Assembly: GCF_001577835.2 (NCBI RefSeq)
Contig: NC_029518.1
Span: 51,492,878-51,556,877, forward strand
DNA: 64,000 nucleotides
Direction of reading: 5' to 3'
From: Coturnix japonica
Taxonomy: Eukaryota > Chordata > Aves > Galliformes > Phasianidae
Positions within the stretch are counted from its first letter, which is position 1. Each line of letters starts with the position of its first letter. The notes beneath the pieces are model-generated. The model had not been told where the DNA came from. It was given only the letters and a program-made list of their open reading frames with translations, and made no database searches. The translations under genes were made by a program, and so were the position numbers. Of this stretch, positions 11,046 through 22,908 are shown piece by piece.

Positions 11046-13737
11046 TGTTTCCATATGAAGAATGTTGACCATCTGAGGATTTCTGGGTATATTTAATAAA
11101 TTCAGCATGTGTTACTGTAGTCCCTTCAAGAAGCAAAAGGAGACATTGCGTTTTGCCTTTCATCCACTGTCTACCTGGCATAAAACCCTCAAGAATGTGT
11201 GACAACACCAGAGACAACCTTCTATTTGCAACTCTTAAAAATGTGCATACAGACCACAGTTTGCACCTTTCTTCATCTTATCATTTTATCCCTTGTTCTA
11301 GTTTGTTCTTTCATCTTATTTTTATGTAGGAGGTTGTTATAAATTGCAATTTTATAATAGGTTTATAAATATCCTCCACTGCCTAAGGCAGCTGAAATGT
11401 TACCCTTCTGAGTCTGTAACTGACAAAAGTATGATCCCGTGTGTTTATCTTGCTTTTCATGGGTAATCACTGGCTTCTACCTGATTGTCCCACAATCATG
11501 AAGGCTGCTGGTAATCTAACCTAAATTTAGACATCTCAAAAGCAGTACTTCTATCTACCTTAGTTGTCTGCAGCTCTTTTGATGCTCACTATAGAAAAAA
11601 TTGCTACCTTCAAGAGTGTTTTATCTCACCACCTTATCCATTTTTAGGGGAGATGACTTACCACTATAGATGGTCCTTCTCTTACTACCAAGAAGAATCT
11701 TCTAGTCTCTAGCATAAAGTTTTAGGCAATTTTAGATACAGTTTTTAGGTAGCTGAGATGAAGGTTACTTGGCATAGATGGATCTCACACTATGGAAAAG
11801 TGGATATGGTCTTGGGACTCCAAAAAAAAATTGCATTGGGGCCAGTTTGCTGAAACTAGCAGTTAGACAAATTCTAAGGACCAACTCTTGACTAGTAAGA
11901 GCCCCCAAATGAGTCTTTGGATCTAAGTAGTGGTCCATAGAACTACTATTGAAGGTTTGCCTGAATATCTCCAAGTGGGAGAAGGTGGTGGTACAGGTGG
12001 ATTGTTGAGTCCCAGAGGCACACATGAAGTTCCCTGAGGTCTTGTCCTGGAGCAGACTGAAAGTGAAGCAGGTCACAAACTGTGAACAGCTAGTAGGTAA
12101 TCTTGACTTACCAAGGAGTGCAGAAAGGGAGACCTTCGCTTAGGATAAACTTAGCCAACCCGTGAACACTGTCCAGAAGATCATGCAAACATCATGGCTG
12201 CACAGGACCACCACGGACAAGTTATGGAAATGGCAGAAGAATTTTTCACTGTGTAAACCAACAGCTCTCCTAAAAGCTAGTCTGGCCAAGATGTCACCAA
12301 TACTAATACATTGCATAAGTAACAAGGGACTTCCACTCTCTGGTGACCTTCATCCTTACCTAGAAGTCATTTCTCTTCATACTTGACCAAGTCAGTTTTG
12401 TGTACAACCCAGCTCAGAAAGTTTCAGAAATAACTTTTTTCTCTGGTATCCTATTACCCAAAGGTGGCACTTTCCCAAAGAGTCTCCTTGCCTTGTGTTT
12501 ACAGAGTGTCTTCTCTGACAGAGCAACTTTAATGAAGTCCCACGTTACTTTCTCTCATTAGCTTTAATCACAGGTAGCACAAAGTTATTTCTCAGTGTGA
12601 AAGGGACATACAAGTGAGAGGTGTTAATGAGACCATGGGGTCTCTATTCAAACCTGAGTTTTTTATAAATTAGAAGAGCAGAAAAAACATCTCTTGCTGT
12701 TGTCCAATCAGATTATCAGTTAGCTCTAGTGATGTAAAATGTACCTGACTTCAAAGTGACATCATGTAAATGAAGTGCAAAGGGTACTGTTAAACCACTT
12801 ATCAACACATTTAATTAGTGACCTTATTAAACGCTTCCCAGATGTCTACTTTTTCCAAAGCAAATGAATCTCCTGCGGGTGACTTCATATGCTTTAACTT
12901 CCCTGAAAACTTCTGCAAAGCAATTATTCCAGCATTATGAAAGGATCTGTTCTGTTGGTAAACTCAGGTCAATTCATTTTGCCACCAGCGAAAACAGTTT
13001 ACAGTGCCACCTCCTCTCATGCCTTAAACAGAAGTGACTGGTTTCTTGCAGTAAGTCTAGGACACAGAGTCACCTGTCCTCTCTGTCTTGGTACCTGTAG
13101 CTTGTGTTTTGATTGTTTTGACACACTATTGCAGCTTGTGAATTGCAACCGAATTTGGTCCAATACACAGTGGTCCCACCTCCAGCTGAGCCTCATGGCC
13201 TGCCCCTTGGTCACCAGAAGCAGCACAGGGAAAAAGATGAACACTGACTATCCAAGCAGAGCCCTACCAGAAACCTCACAATTAAAGTATCACTCCAAAA
13301 TGGAGTACTCTTAACAACTAGATGAAAAAGCATGTTAGTGAAGTTCTCAAACAGAAAAAAATAAGCTCTCAAACTCTGTAAATACTGCAAAGTGTGTGGC
13401 TTTCCCTAGATCATTAACTCACCCAGGCAGTTCACACTACTCTCTTGTACATCACATAAATACTCATTCAACAAGGATGAGAAGAACAGAAAATGTTAGA
13501 TACAGTCAAACACAAGATATTTAGTGTTCTACAAAAGGTTTTCACTTGAACATTTTTTCTGATCATCTTAGTTATTTATAGTCTTCAGTGTAGCTGCATC
13601 ATCCAATGACCTAATTCAGAAAAAGACCTTGCCTACCTCTAATCTCTTTTCAAGTAAGTTGTTTCCGTTAGGCATTGCCTAGATTTGTTAAACTTCTGTG
13701 ATGTGAAATGACTGACTTGGTAGGTAGCAGTATATAT

Positions 13738-14410
13738 TGTCTGCCTTGACTTGAGTACAGTTTTGGCACTGTATCCCATTAGGTCCTCAGACTGCTGAGA
13801 TATGGACTGGGTAAGCAAACAGAGTTAAAAGAAAGAACAGATTGAATATTGAGAGGATGGCCAAGAGGATGGATGGTGATCAGTGGCTCAAATTCTAAGC
13901 AGGAGTCAGTGTTAGTTCCACATGTTTATTAGTGATCTGGATTATGGAACAGAGAGAACCCTCAGCATGTTTTCAAATGACACAAAGCTGTGAAGAGTGG
14001 CTGATAGAATAAGAGTAATGTTGCAGCTCAGAGTGTCAACTGGAGTACTGGGTCCAGTTCTGTAATCCACTGTACAAGAAAGGCATGGACAAACTGGATA
14101 CAGTCCAACAGAGGGTCACAATTATGATTAAGGGACTGGAAAATGAGACACTGAGCACAAACTGAAATAAAATGGGTTCCACCTGAATATCAGGAAACAC
14201 TTTTTAACTGTGAGGATGACCAAAAAATGGCAGAGATTGTCCAGAAGGTTGAGGAGAATATTTATTGTACATATATTCATGCCTGGAAATATACAAAGCC
14301 CATTTGAGCACAGCCCTGGTCAACCATCTCTAGATAGTACTGCTTGAGCAGAACAGCTGGACACAGTGACCTTCAGAAGTTTCTTCCAATGTCAATAATT
14401 CTGGAATCCT
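13738..14410 (+). repeat. CR1 LINE, degraded, 3' part
   Basis: Degenerate CR1 reading on the + strand. It includes a 'TTATTAGTGATCTGGATTA...ACAGAGAGAACCCTCAGCA' region, 'CAACAGAGGGTCACAATTATGA', and a 3' end near 'GACCTTCAGAAGTTTCTTCCAA'. Its many changes and internal deletion make it older than the copies in the STX7 intron. Confidence 0.8.
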
Positions 14411-17180
14411 CTTATTTTAAGAAATTTAATTCCTATATTTATGAAGTCTTGCATAGTGTTATTTAGTCTTGTGTAATTAGTAATTTCCAACTAAATTCAA
14501 TTTCCTTCTGTGTAAGTTTTTTTAAAACATTTTTTGTCCTTCATGATCTTAATAACCTTCACTTTAAATCCAATGTTGTGCGTAGATAATTGAAAATATT
14601 TGTGTGACGTATGCACTAGCCTTTGTAAAACAAACTCATTTCCTAAGAGATCAGATCTGCAAACAATTTAGGCAATGAGAACTCCATAACCTGCTCTGGA
14701 TATATAGAATTTTTATTTCTACTATATATAAGAGAAGCTAGTCTCCTAAAGCACTGAGCAGTCACAGTGTTCTGACTAAAAGATATCTGTCAGTTAAGGA
14801 GAGAGAACTGAAGAAGAGAGTGTAGTGTACCTCGTTCTCTTTGTACTTTCTCAGTTACCAACTGGTGAAAACAGTCATTTCAGAAAATTTCAGATGATAT
14901 ATTATGCTTCTTTCCACTCCACTGAAGTCACCTCAGGGTAAGAAGAGAGGTCCATTTTCACAGTGCTTTATTGGAACTAATCAGTATTTAAGAACATCAA
15001 GGAAATAATGAAGTGCAAGATGAAGGAAAACATAGGCAATAATTAAACTGTGCTATCAGTGAAAATAATGGCTACACAATTTTCTTTCCACACTGCCAAT
15101 GTGGTACTGCATTACCTTGTACGGTTAGTTCTCAAAGACTAGTATCTCAAAGCTTCCAAGGTCCACTCTGCAACCTTCCTTCAACCCAGTTAAACAGGTT
15201 CTTTCACAAAGGTTTCAGTTCCTGTAAATCTGTTAGCTGTTGTTAAACATCTCATTTCTGAAATATACCAAACTGTTCCCCTATTGCAGTCTCCTGCGCC
15301 AGGCTGAAAAGTCAGATGCGTGGGACACTGCTTCCTGAAGGTAATGGTTTTTTAAGCATAGCCTTCTTTGACAGTAATTTGTTGGAAATCTAATATAATT
15401 TGGTTTGCATAGCTTTCTGCACAGGTTTATATCTTAGTGACTCTTTCAACAAAGGATCAACAGTGCGAAGCTTGCCCACCTCTCACTTAAAAATTGGTTT
15501 CTAGGTATGCTTGCCACAAAAATACTATCAGATCTCAAAAATAAAATGTTTCTACTGTACACAGTAATAAAAAAATAAATACTACTTTTATTGGGTTTTA
15601 TTTCTTTTTAAAAGAGAATCTGTTGAATGACAGATGATAAATTGTTATAAAATAACACTTCTCTTTATACATCCTTACTATTTAATAAAGTATAGGGAAG
15701 TTCTGCACCTAGTACAAAAGCTACTGCTACAACCAGCATAAGAGACAGTGCTGTTGCATCTCATTAAGTTACAAGATGATAATCTTAAATTTATTATGTA
15801 TTTTATTTCCAAGTTTCATTATTTAAAATTGAAAGTTAAGGAGCATTTTCTAATACAGTAGATGAAAAAAGATTACATCTTCCTTAGGGGAGGCCTTAGC
15901 CATTAGTATCACTTTTTAAAGACTAACTTTGATGAGGCTTATATTTACCTTAATTCAACAAAGCAGCTCAGTAATGCATGAGGGTAAACAAATGGAGAAA
16001 ACAGAAATAATGGTCTTGGGATTTCAGATACTTGGCTATGTTTATCTCCTGTTGATGTAAATCCCTAAATTATACTAATATTTTTAACTTAAAAACTCCT
16101 GGGAATTAAGCATAAAGCCATAAAAGCAAAACAGTTTCCCACATTTCACTAAACTGAACCGAGGTATAAAGATGGTCTGCCTTTTACACACATTGCAGTA
16201 CTGCATAACAGCAACAAAACAAGAAAGTATCTACTTAAAGAATCTATTGATGATACTATCAAAACAGATTCAGGTAGTGCTAGTCTATAAAACAGATGAC
16301 TATTTAAATATTTTGTTCTCTCTTCTGTATTTTCTTCATTTCAGGGTGATACCCATTGGAAAATTCCGTGGACTAAAATGCTTTGCAAGTTACTTCTGAG
16401 TGGGTTAAACTGATGTGGAGAAGAGTATCTCTTTTTGCTTCTATTTCAGAACTAACAGGAATTAGATGAGGAAGAAAAGGGTGTGCTCCTCTGCAGAAAA
16501 ACAGGGAATTTTTTGACTCTTGAAAATAGTCACTAGTGTATTCTTACATATCTATTACAGCTGGACCACTGTCTACTTCAGGCAACAAGGCAAGTCTGAA
16601 CCCTTCCAGATACGGAAACTATAATAACACAAAACAAGCATTGAAACTGATTTCCATCAGATGTATTCTTTGTTAGTACTTTATACTCCACAAAAGGTGA
16701 GTTTAGAATGATTAATAATTTGAAAAGGGGGAGCTGGCAGCTGATTTTTGACTCACATAATGAGCATTTAGAATATAGCTCACCAACTGAAATCTCCAGG
16801 AAAGCTGATGTGAACAGACGTAACATTTCTCCTTTTGAAAACATCAGTGTTCTAGTGTTGAAGAGACAAATAAACTCTACAGTATTTGGAGATGAAGTGA
16901 ACTTGGATTTCTCTGTCTATGTATCTTACTCTTCTAATGCTTTAGAATAATTACTGTTAACATCTATTTGAAAGACAAAATATTTTACAAAGCAATCTAG
17001 ATACAAAGGAATGGATAAAATAAATTGGATGCCGTATTATACTTTAGTTAATTTAGAAGATAATTAAGCTTGCTTTCAACTGCTTTTTTAATATATTATT
17101 TGCCATAATTAAGCCAAGAGAAAGTTTGTCTCTGAATTATTGCATTCCCATCAGAAATTCATGCTCTTGTCTAATTTCGT

Positions 17181-17198
17181 CTTGTCTTCTCATGTTAG
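17181..17198 (+). promoter_or_regulatory. TAAR2: Candidate splice acceptor before TAAR2
   Basis: A pyrimidine-rich stretch ends in TTAG at 17198, 85 nt before the TAAR2 ATG. Transcripts using it would carry two tiny upstream ORFs, 17202-17225 and 17241-17261. Mammalian TAAR2 is the one TAAR with an intron near its N-terminus, so a splice here is plausible but not proved. Confidence 0.4.
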
Positions 17199-17283
17199 GA
17201 CATGGAATCTTTTGGAAACTCGTGAAAATTATATCTACTTATGGAACTACATATTCAGTAGAAAAATCTGATAGAGGATTATT

Positions 17284-18312
17284 ATGTTTTCCATGAACAT
17301 TTCGAGAGATTTCACTGACTGCTCTGAGTTTGGAAATAGGTTCTGTTCTGACAGCTCTAGGTCACCAAGCGTACGAGGAGTATTGTATTTCTCCATAACT
17401 GTAGCCCTCCTTCTCACCATCTCAGGGAACATGGCCATAATTTTTTCCATCTTGTATTTCAAACAGCTTCATTCCCCAACCAATTTTCTCATCTTATCCA
17501 TGGCTGTCACAGATTTCCTGTTGGGCTTTGCCGTTATGCCCTACAGCATGGTGAGGACCGTGGAGAACTGCTGGTATTTTGGGATGACGTTCTGCAAAAT
17601 TCATTACAGTTTTGACCTGATGCTCTGCTTAGTTTCCATTTTCCATCTTTGTTCCATTGCAGTGGATCGTTTTTATGCAATCTGCCACCCCCTACATTAT
17701 TCCAGCACAATGACCTTGGCTGCCATAAAACAAATAACAGTAGTGTGTTGGTCAGTGCCAGCTGCATTTGCTTTTGGTGTTGTTTTCTCAGAAGCTTATG
17801 CTTCTGGAATTGAGGGCTATGAAAGTTTGATCAAATGCTCAAGCTTGTGCCCTATTGTGTTCAACAAAGCTTGGGGGATTGTTTTATTTACAGTTGGCCT
17901 ATTTGCTCCTGCTTGTATTATGTTAGGGATCTACATTAAAATTTTTGTAGTCTCCCAAAAGCACATACGTGTGTTGAGCCAGACACACAAGCACAGAAAA
18001 AGTGATATGAAAAATGAACTTTCTAAGAGTAAAGACAAGAAAGCTGCCAAGACTTTGAGTGTAGTAATGTTGGCTTTCTTAATATGCTGGTTTCCTTGCT
18101 TTTCTGCAATCCTACTTGATCCATTTTTAAATTTCTCTATTCCTTCACCTTTGTTTGATGCTCTAAACTGGTTTGGTTACTTAAATTCTACCTGTAATCC
18201 ATTAATATATGGCTTTTTCTACCCATGGTTTCGAAAAGCATTTAGATATATTGTAACAGGCAAAATATTCAACTCCCAACTTCGTACAACAAAACTTTTA
18301 TCTGAAGATTAG
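17284..18312 (+). CDS. TAAR2: Trace amine-associated receptor 2
   Basis: A class A amine GPCR of 342 residues (human about 351). In other vertebrates TAAR2 is expressed mainly in olfactory epithelium. Seen: N5 glycosylation site (NIS), N49 in TM1, D77 in TM2, C104, D111 in TM3 (SFDLMLC), DRF at 128-130 in place of DRY as in human TAAR2, W156, P209, CWFP at 268-271, and the TAAR fingerprint NSTCNPLIY...WF at 301-316. Diagnostic TAAR2 stretches are CSEFGNR, FSEAYASGIEGYE, DKKAAKTL and LLDPFLNFS. An in-frame TAG at 17272 blocks extension on genomic sequence. ATG 17293 is an alternative start. Mammalian TAAR2 splices in a short first coding exon, which I cannot identify here. AATAAA is at 18466. 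Confidence 0.96.
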   Translation: MFSMNISRDFTDCSEFGNRFCSDSSRSPSVRGVLYFSITVALLLTISGNMAIIFSILYFKQLHSPTNFLILSMAVTDFLLGFAVMPYSMVRTVENCWYFGMTFCKIHYSFDLMLCLVSIFHLCSIAVDRFYAICHPLHYSSTMTLAAIKQITVVCWSVPAAFAFGVVFSEAYASGIEGYESLIKCSSLCPIVFNKAWGIVLFTVGLFAPACIMLGIYIKIFVVSQKHIRVLSQTHKHRKSDMKNELSKSKDKKAAKTLSVVMLAFLICWFPCFSAILLDPFLNFSIPSPLFDALNWFGYLNSTCNPLIYGFFYPWFRKAFRYIVTGKIFNSQLRTTKLLSED

Positions 18313-18465
18313 TCATAGTAGTATGTTGTAGATTCTACAACTGACACCAGCTCTACAGGTGAAGATTAAACTATGGATTACTTGGTATTCGTAATTCAGT
18401 AAATAATCTGAAATGTACAGTATGAATTCACAATCCAGTACTGTAGAATTATCAAATATTCCCTT

Positions 18466-18471
18466 AATAAA
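18466..18471 (+). promoter_or_regulatory. TAAR2: TAAR2 polyadenylation signal
   Basis: AATAAA lies 154 nt after the TAAR2 stop codon, in AT-rich sequence. Confidence 0.55.
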
Positions 18472-21400
18472 ATCAGACACAATATTTTAGTATTTTGTTG
18501 CCACCTGTGCTGACTGTTACTGCCTTGATTCTGTTTCTGAAGTTATATTTTTCTAGAATCTCTGCCTGAGCTATTTCAGGAAGTATACAATAAGTGAACA
18601 CAAAGTTTCACCTAATTCTGCACACATACAACAAGTCTTTCTTGAGGTTCACCATCAATAATTTCCTAAGCAGAATACATCCCAAACCAGTATGATGATA
18701 GTATTTCCATCCTTTTGTGACTAAGGCATTAATGTACAGATGTGTAGTGTCTACTGTTATTCCCTGTGTATAGAATTTCAGTGTAATTTTGGCTTGAAGT
18801 TGCTCATTTCCTATGAAATCAGCAGAATCAGATTTACAGCCTTTATCCCCCAGATGCATAGAACACAGGAATGAGAGTATTGCTAACACTTTATGTACAT
18901 CCCTGTGCTTTCTTAGCTTTCATGTCAGGCTCCAGGTGCTACAAAATATTCCAACCAAGAACTCACTGAAGGTTCACTCCGGCAAGCCTGAACACAGAAC
19001 TGGAGCCTCTAGCTGTGGTTCTGTGGTGGTGCAGACCTACCTTACCACTCTACAATCCCAGTATAAGCCACCACTGTGCTTTTACCTTTCAAGTGCAGTG
19101 AGTTTGGATGATCAAGAACTCTCTGACCATACCCAAAACTTGGGCTCCTCATAGCCTGACCTGAAAGGCACCAGAAATACACAGTCTGAGAGTACCAGAA
19201 CTGTATGGATGGGAGAAGATTCCAATTTGCCTCACCTGAATTGTAGTCAGAAATTGAAAGATTTCTGACTAATTATCTCAAGATCTTATAAGTACTGCTC
19301 TAAATGAAGAACCACCTGAGCTCTTGAACACTACCTGCTCTTAATATTCCCTTGAGTTGGGTTGTCCTTCAGGGTAGACTTCTTGAGATGCACTGTTGAT
19401 CAGCATTGAAAATGAGAAATCTTCTGCAGATGGACCCTGTTGTCCACTGAGAGCTGATGAAAGGAGAAATGATTACCTTACCAGAAAGAGAGGTCCTTGG
19501 GCATAAAACTGAACTCAGAAATCTCCCCTTGGAAATACCTTGTTTGTAAGTTTCGTGTGAACCTTGCTATAATTGAATGTCAGTGAACCATTGTATTAAA
19601 TTGGCTAATGATTAAATGCTGATTAGGTGCTAGTATTAATCATACAATCTAATCTTGTGACAGATTGTAGAAGCATTTATAAGCCCTATATTGTTGCTAA
19701 TACCTAATGTTGGGTAGCCATCAGTCCACTACTAGCTCTCACCATGTAAAGCACTACCAAAAAGCAACCCTCGTGTTTATTCGCTTTTTGGATTATCACA
19801 GCTGTGCTGGTATGGCACAGCAGCAATGGCTGTTCATTTTCTTTTGCTGGAATCTTTTATTGAAATTTTGAAAACCTGAACACATTCTAGTCTGGTAAAC
19901 CCCGGTTTCATCTCCACCATTAAACACTTGAGGCAGGAAAGAGATGGAAGGTCACAGGCTTGTCTGGGATGGCATGTAGGGCTCACTATTCCTAATAAGA
20001 AAAACAAAAGAACCATGAGGCAGTGGATGCAAATGCTCTCTTTGTGCACAGTGGCCAGTAGCTGAAGAGTTAGAGCAGAGAACAGAGCAGGACTGGGTGC
20101 CAGAAAAAACTAAAGCACCCATAAGGTGGATAAGAAATTGCCCCATTTAATTGCTCAGTGCATATCCAGAGACCAATGAAGACTCCTATAGGAAACATTG
20201 AGACAGCAGAAGTGGTGCTCAGAGTGAGCAAGGATGCTGAGCCACAGGTTGCTTATGGTCAATAGCTTGACTCTGTAAAGCTGGATCTCCTTAACATAAT
20301 CCAACCCTGATGACCAGATCTCATGCTATTGCCTAGACTCAATCTTATTCTGCTCCTGCAGTTCTTTCTTGAGGGCCGGCTCTGGGGCAGCTCTGGTAGA
20401 GTGTTAAGGCCATTTTACACAATGGCTTATTGGCCAGGGTACCAACTAGAATGATATCAGAAGATGCAGAGACTTTCTGCTGCTCCTTTGGAGATTAATC
20501 CCTTGAAATTTGCAGTGTTTGAAGAGATATGGAGCATCCGCAGTGTGCTGATGTCAACAGGGAGCGTTTCATGACAAGTGATAAGGGAGACAACAGAGGC
20601 AGTATCACAACCAGATGTCCCAGCCTATGCCTGCATGTAGTTCAAGTGTGGCTGCTTTAGAGGAACTTCTGTGCCATCAGATCAGCCAGTATGTATGTGA
20701 AAACAAAAGTGCATATCTGCAGACAGCACAGGTGGGGGTCCATGAGGGGTTTGTGTTGAAAGCTAACCACATATTCTTTCAAAGGGTCTTCACAGTGTTT
20801 GCTATCATAAGTGCTTTGCATGAAACCGAGGGCTGGAGAGTAACAGGTAATTTCTGCAGACCATGGCTGGAAGTCTATAGGTGAACTGGAGTGTCTGCAG
20901 TTTTTGCTATAGCGCTTACCACATTCATTTATATTTATACTTCATTTATATTCAGTTGCAAGCAGTGCAGATCTCTTCAAGATATATAAATATCATGGTA
21001 ACCTTTTCCTCTGAAACACATTAGCCCCTTAATCATTTTTTTTCATGTTTTATTGCAAATTCTGTGAGGCTGTTCCTCTCCTTGGGACAGCAACCAGAAC
21101 CACTGGAGCTTCTATTTTTTACTTCTTATTTTAATTTTAGCTGTGAATGATTCCAGCAGGAGCTAACGTTGCCTCAGAGGGTGTGGGGGTGGGGGGGCTG
21201 GAGGGTGGCTTTTTCTGCCGTCGTTTGTGTCACATCCCTAAATAAACTGTGTGAAAGGGTTTCCTTCCCCCTTGTGGAGCCTACCTGCAAAAGCAGTTTT
21301 AAAGAAAAAGACTGAGATTTGTATTATTTTGCTTTTATTTGTACAGAGATATAAAATAAAATTGAATTGAGCCTCCCCAACCCCCCCCCTACCACACACA

Positions 21401-21930
21401 CACACAGAGATATTTTATTCAGCTTCATGGAAATTAAATAAACGGAAGCAAGAGTTCTGTGAAACTCTATGAAATACTTTGTCTCTAGTTGTATAGAAAC
21501 AGATGCATTCTATAAAACCCTGTAGTAAGGGGGAGGGGTGGGAAGGAATAGGTATAAAACAAATTAAACAAATGCTGGGTTATAAATAGCAAAACTCCTC
21601 TTAAGTGTCTGCTAAAGTATATTAGAGGATATAATTAAGGATAATTTCTTAATGAAGGATATTATCATCTGTATCATAAAAATATTTGAATCACCACATA
21701 TAATTGAAATCAGCGCAAATTATGTGGCTAGATCACCTCTGGAAGAGAAAATAGTTCTTCACCTACCTAAGCTACATTCACAGTCCATACATGTACTTGC
21801 TCCTGTGCATCAGATGTTTGAACCTGAGACAGCAGAAATAGCAGGGTCACAGACCTGCTCCTCTTTGAAGGTATTGCATTTGCCATATAAACAAAGGCTA
21901 ATCAGTTTTTCTCCATCTTGTCTCCAGACA

Positions 21931-22003
21931 AGGAAAAAAAAAAAAAAAAAAAAAGGAAAAAGCAAAAAAGGAAAAAGAAAAAACAAAAAAAAAAAAAAGC
22001 CAG
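21931..22003 (+). repeat. A-rich low-complexity tract
   Basis: Runs of A broken by G and C, 73 bp long. It produces a lysine-rich false open frame and lies directly upstream of a 5'-truncated CR1. Confidence 0.9.
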
Positions 22004-22034
22004 GACTCCGAAATAAAATCTACAAAAGGGTAAA

Positions 22035-22908
22035 AAAGATAACCCTGGGAACTACTGACCTGTCAGTCTCACCTCTGTGCCAGGGAAGATCATGGAACAG
22101 ATCCTCCTGGAAGCTATGCTAAGGCATATGGAAGACAAGGATGTCACACAGGAGAGCCACCGAGGCTTCACCAAGGGCAAGTCCTGCTTGACCTACCTGG
22201 TTACCTTTTATGATGGTGTCACTGCATCAATGTAATCAGGAAGAGCCACCCATGTCCTCTATCTCAACTTCAGTAATACCCTTGATGAAGTACCCCACAA
22301 CACACTTCCCTCCATATTGGAAAGATATGGATTTGATAGAAGAACTGTTCAGTGAACAAATAACTGGCTGCAGGTTTATCCAGAGAGTAGTGGTCAATTG
22401 CTCAGTGTCTGGATGGCAATTAGTGTCACAGAGAGATTGGTGCTGGGGCCAATACTCTTTAATACCTTCATCAGCAATATCAACTGTGGGGTTGAGTGCA
22501 CCCTCAACAAGTTTGTTGATAACATCAAGCAGTGGGGTGCGGCCAACACACCAGATGGATGAGATGCCATCCAGTGGACTCAGGTGAATCTCATGAGGTT
22601 CAAAGAATACAAGTGCAAGGTCTTGCTCCTCTGTCAAGGCAACCCCCACTACCAATACAAACTGAAGGATGAAAGGATTGAGAGCAGCCCTGCCAAAAAA
22701 GACAGTAAGGGGGTGATGGTGACTGGAAAGCAGGACATTAGCCAGCTATGTCCTCACAGCCCAGGAAGCCAACACATCGTGGGCTGCATTAAGAGAAGCA
22801 TGGCCAGTGGGTTGAGGGAGGTTATCCTCTCTTACCACTGGTGAGAACTCACCTGGAGTACTGCATCCAAATGTGGAGTCCTCAGTCCAGGAGAGAAGAG
22901 AGATATGT
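22035..22908 (+). repeat. CR1 LINE, internal RT part
   Basis: A diverged CR1 reverse-transcriptase segment. It runs from 'TACTGACCTGTCAGTCTCAC' and 'GGAACAGATCCTCCTGGAAG' to 'ACCTGGAGTACTGCATCCAA'. The 3' tail is missing and the frame is broken in several places, so it is an inactive fossil LINE piece. Confidence 0.88.

Larger units (their letters stand above)
8781..17180. other. Intergenic TAAR1-TAAR2
   Basis: About 8.4 kb with no supported gene. It contains a 53-bp tandem duplication (9816-9921) and two CR1 elements (10333-11045 and 13738-14410). The remaining AT-rich sequence shows no recognisable exon or further TAAR relic. Open frames near 11765-12386 and 12937-13314 have no recognisable motifs. 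Confidence 0.6.

Noticed and set aside
10744-11217. 157-residue minus-strand open frame
   Set aside because: It contains the CR1 motif [16 protein letters not shown] and is a 5'-truncated LINE.
16321-16399. Possible extra exon after TTCATTTCAG before TAAR2
   Set aside because: The acceptor looks fair, but the 18-codon frame has no similarity to known TAAR2 N-terminal sequence and no donor.
21652-22122. 156-residue open frame with a lysine-rich stretch
   Set aside because: The lysine run is translation of the A-rich tract, and the C-terminal end enters a CR1. No protein family is recognisable.
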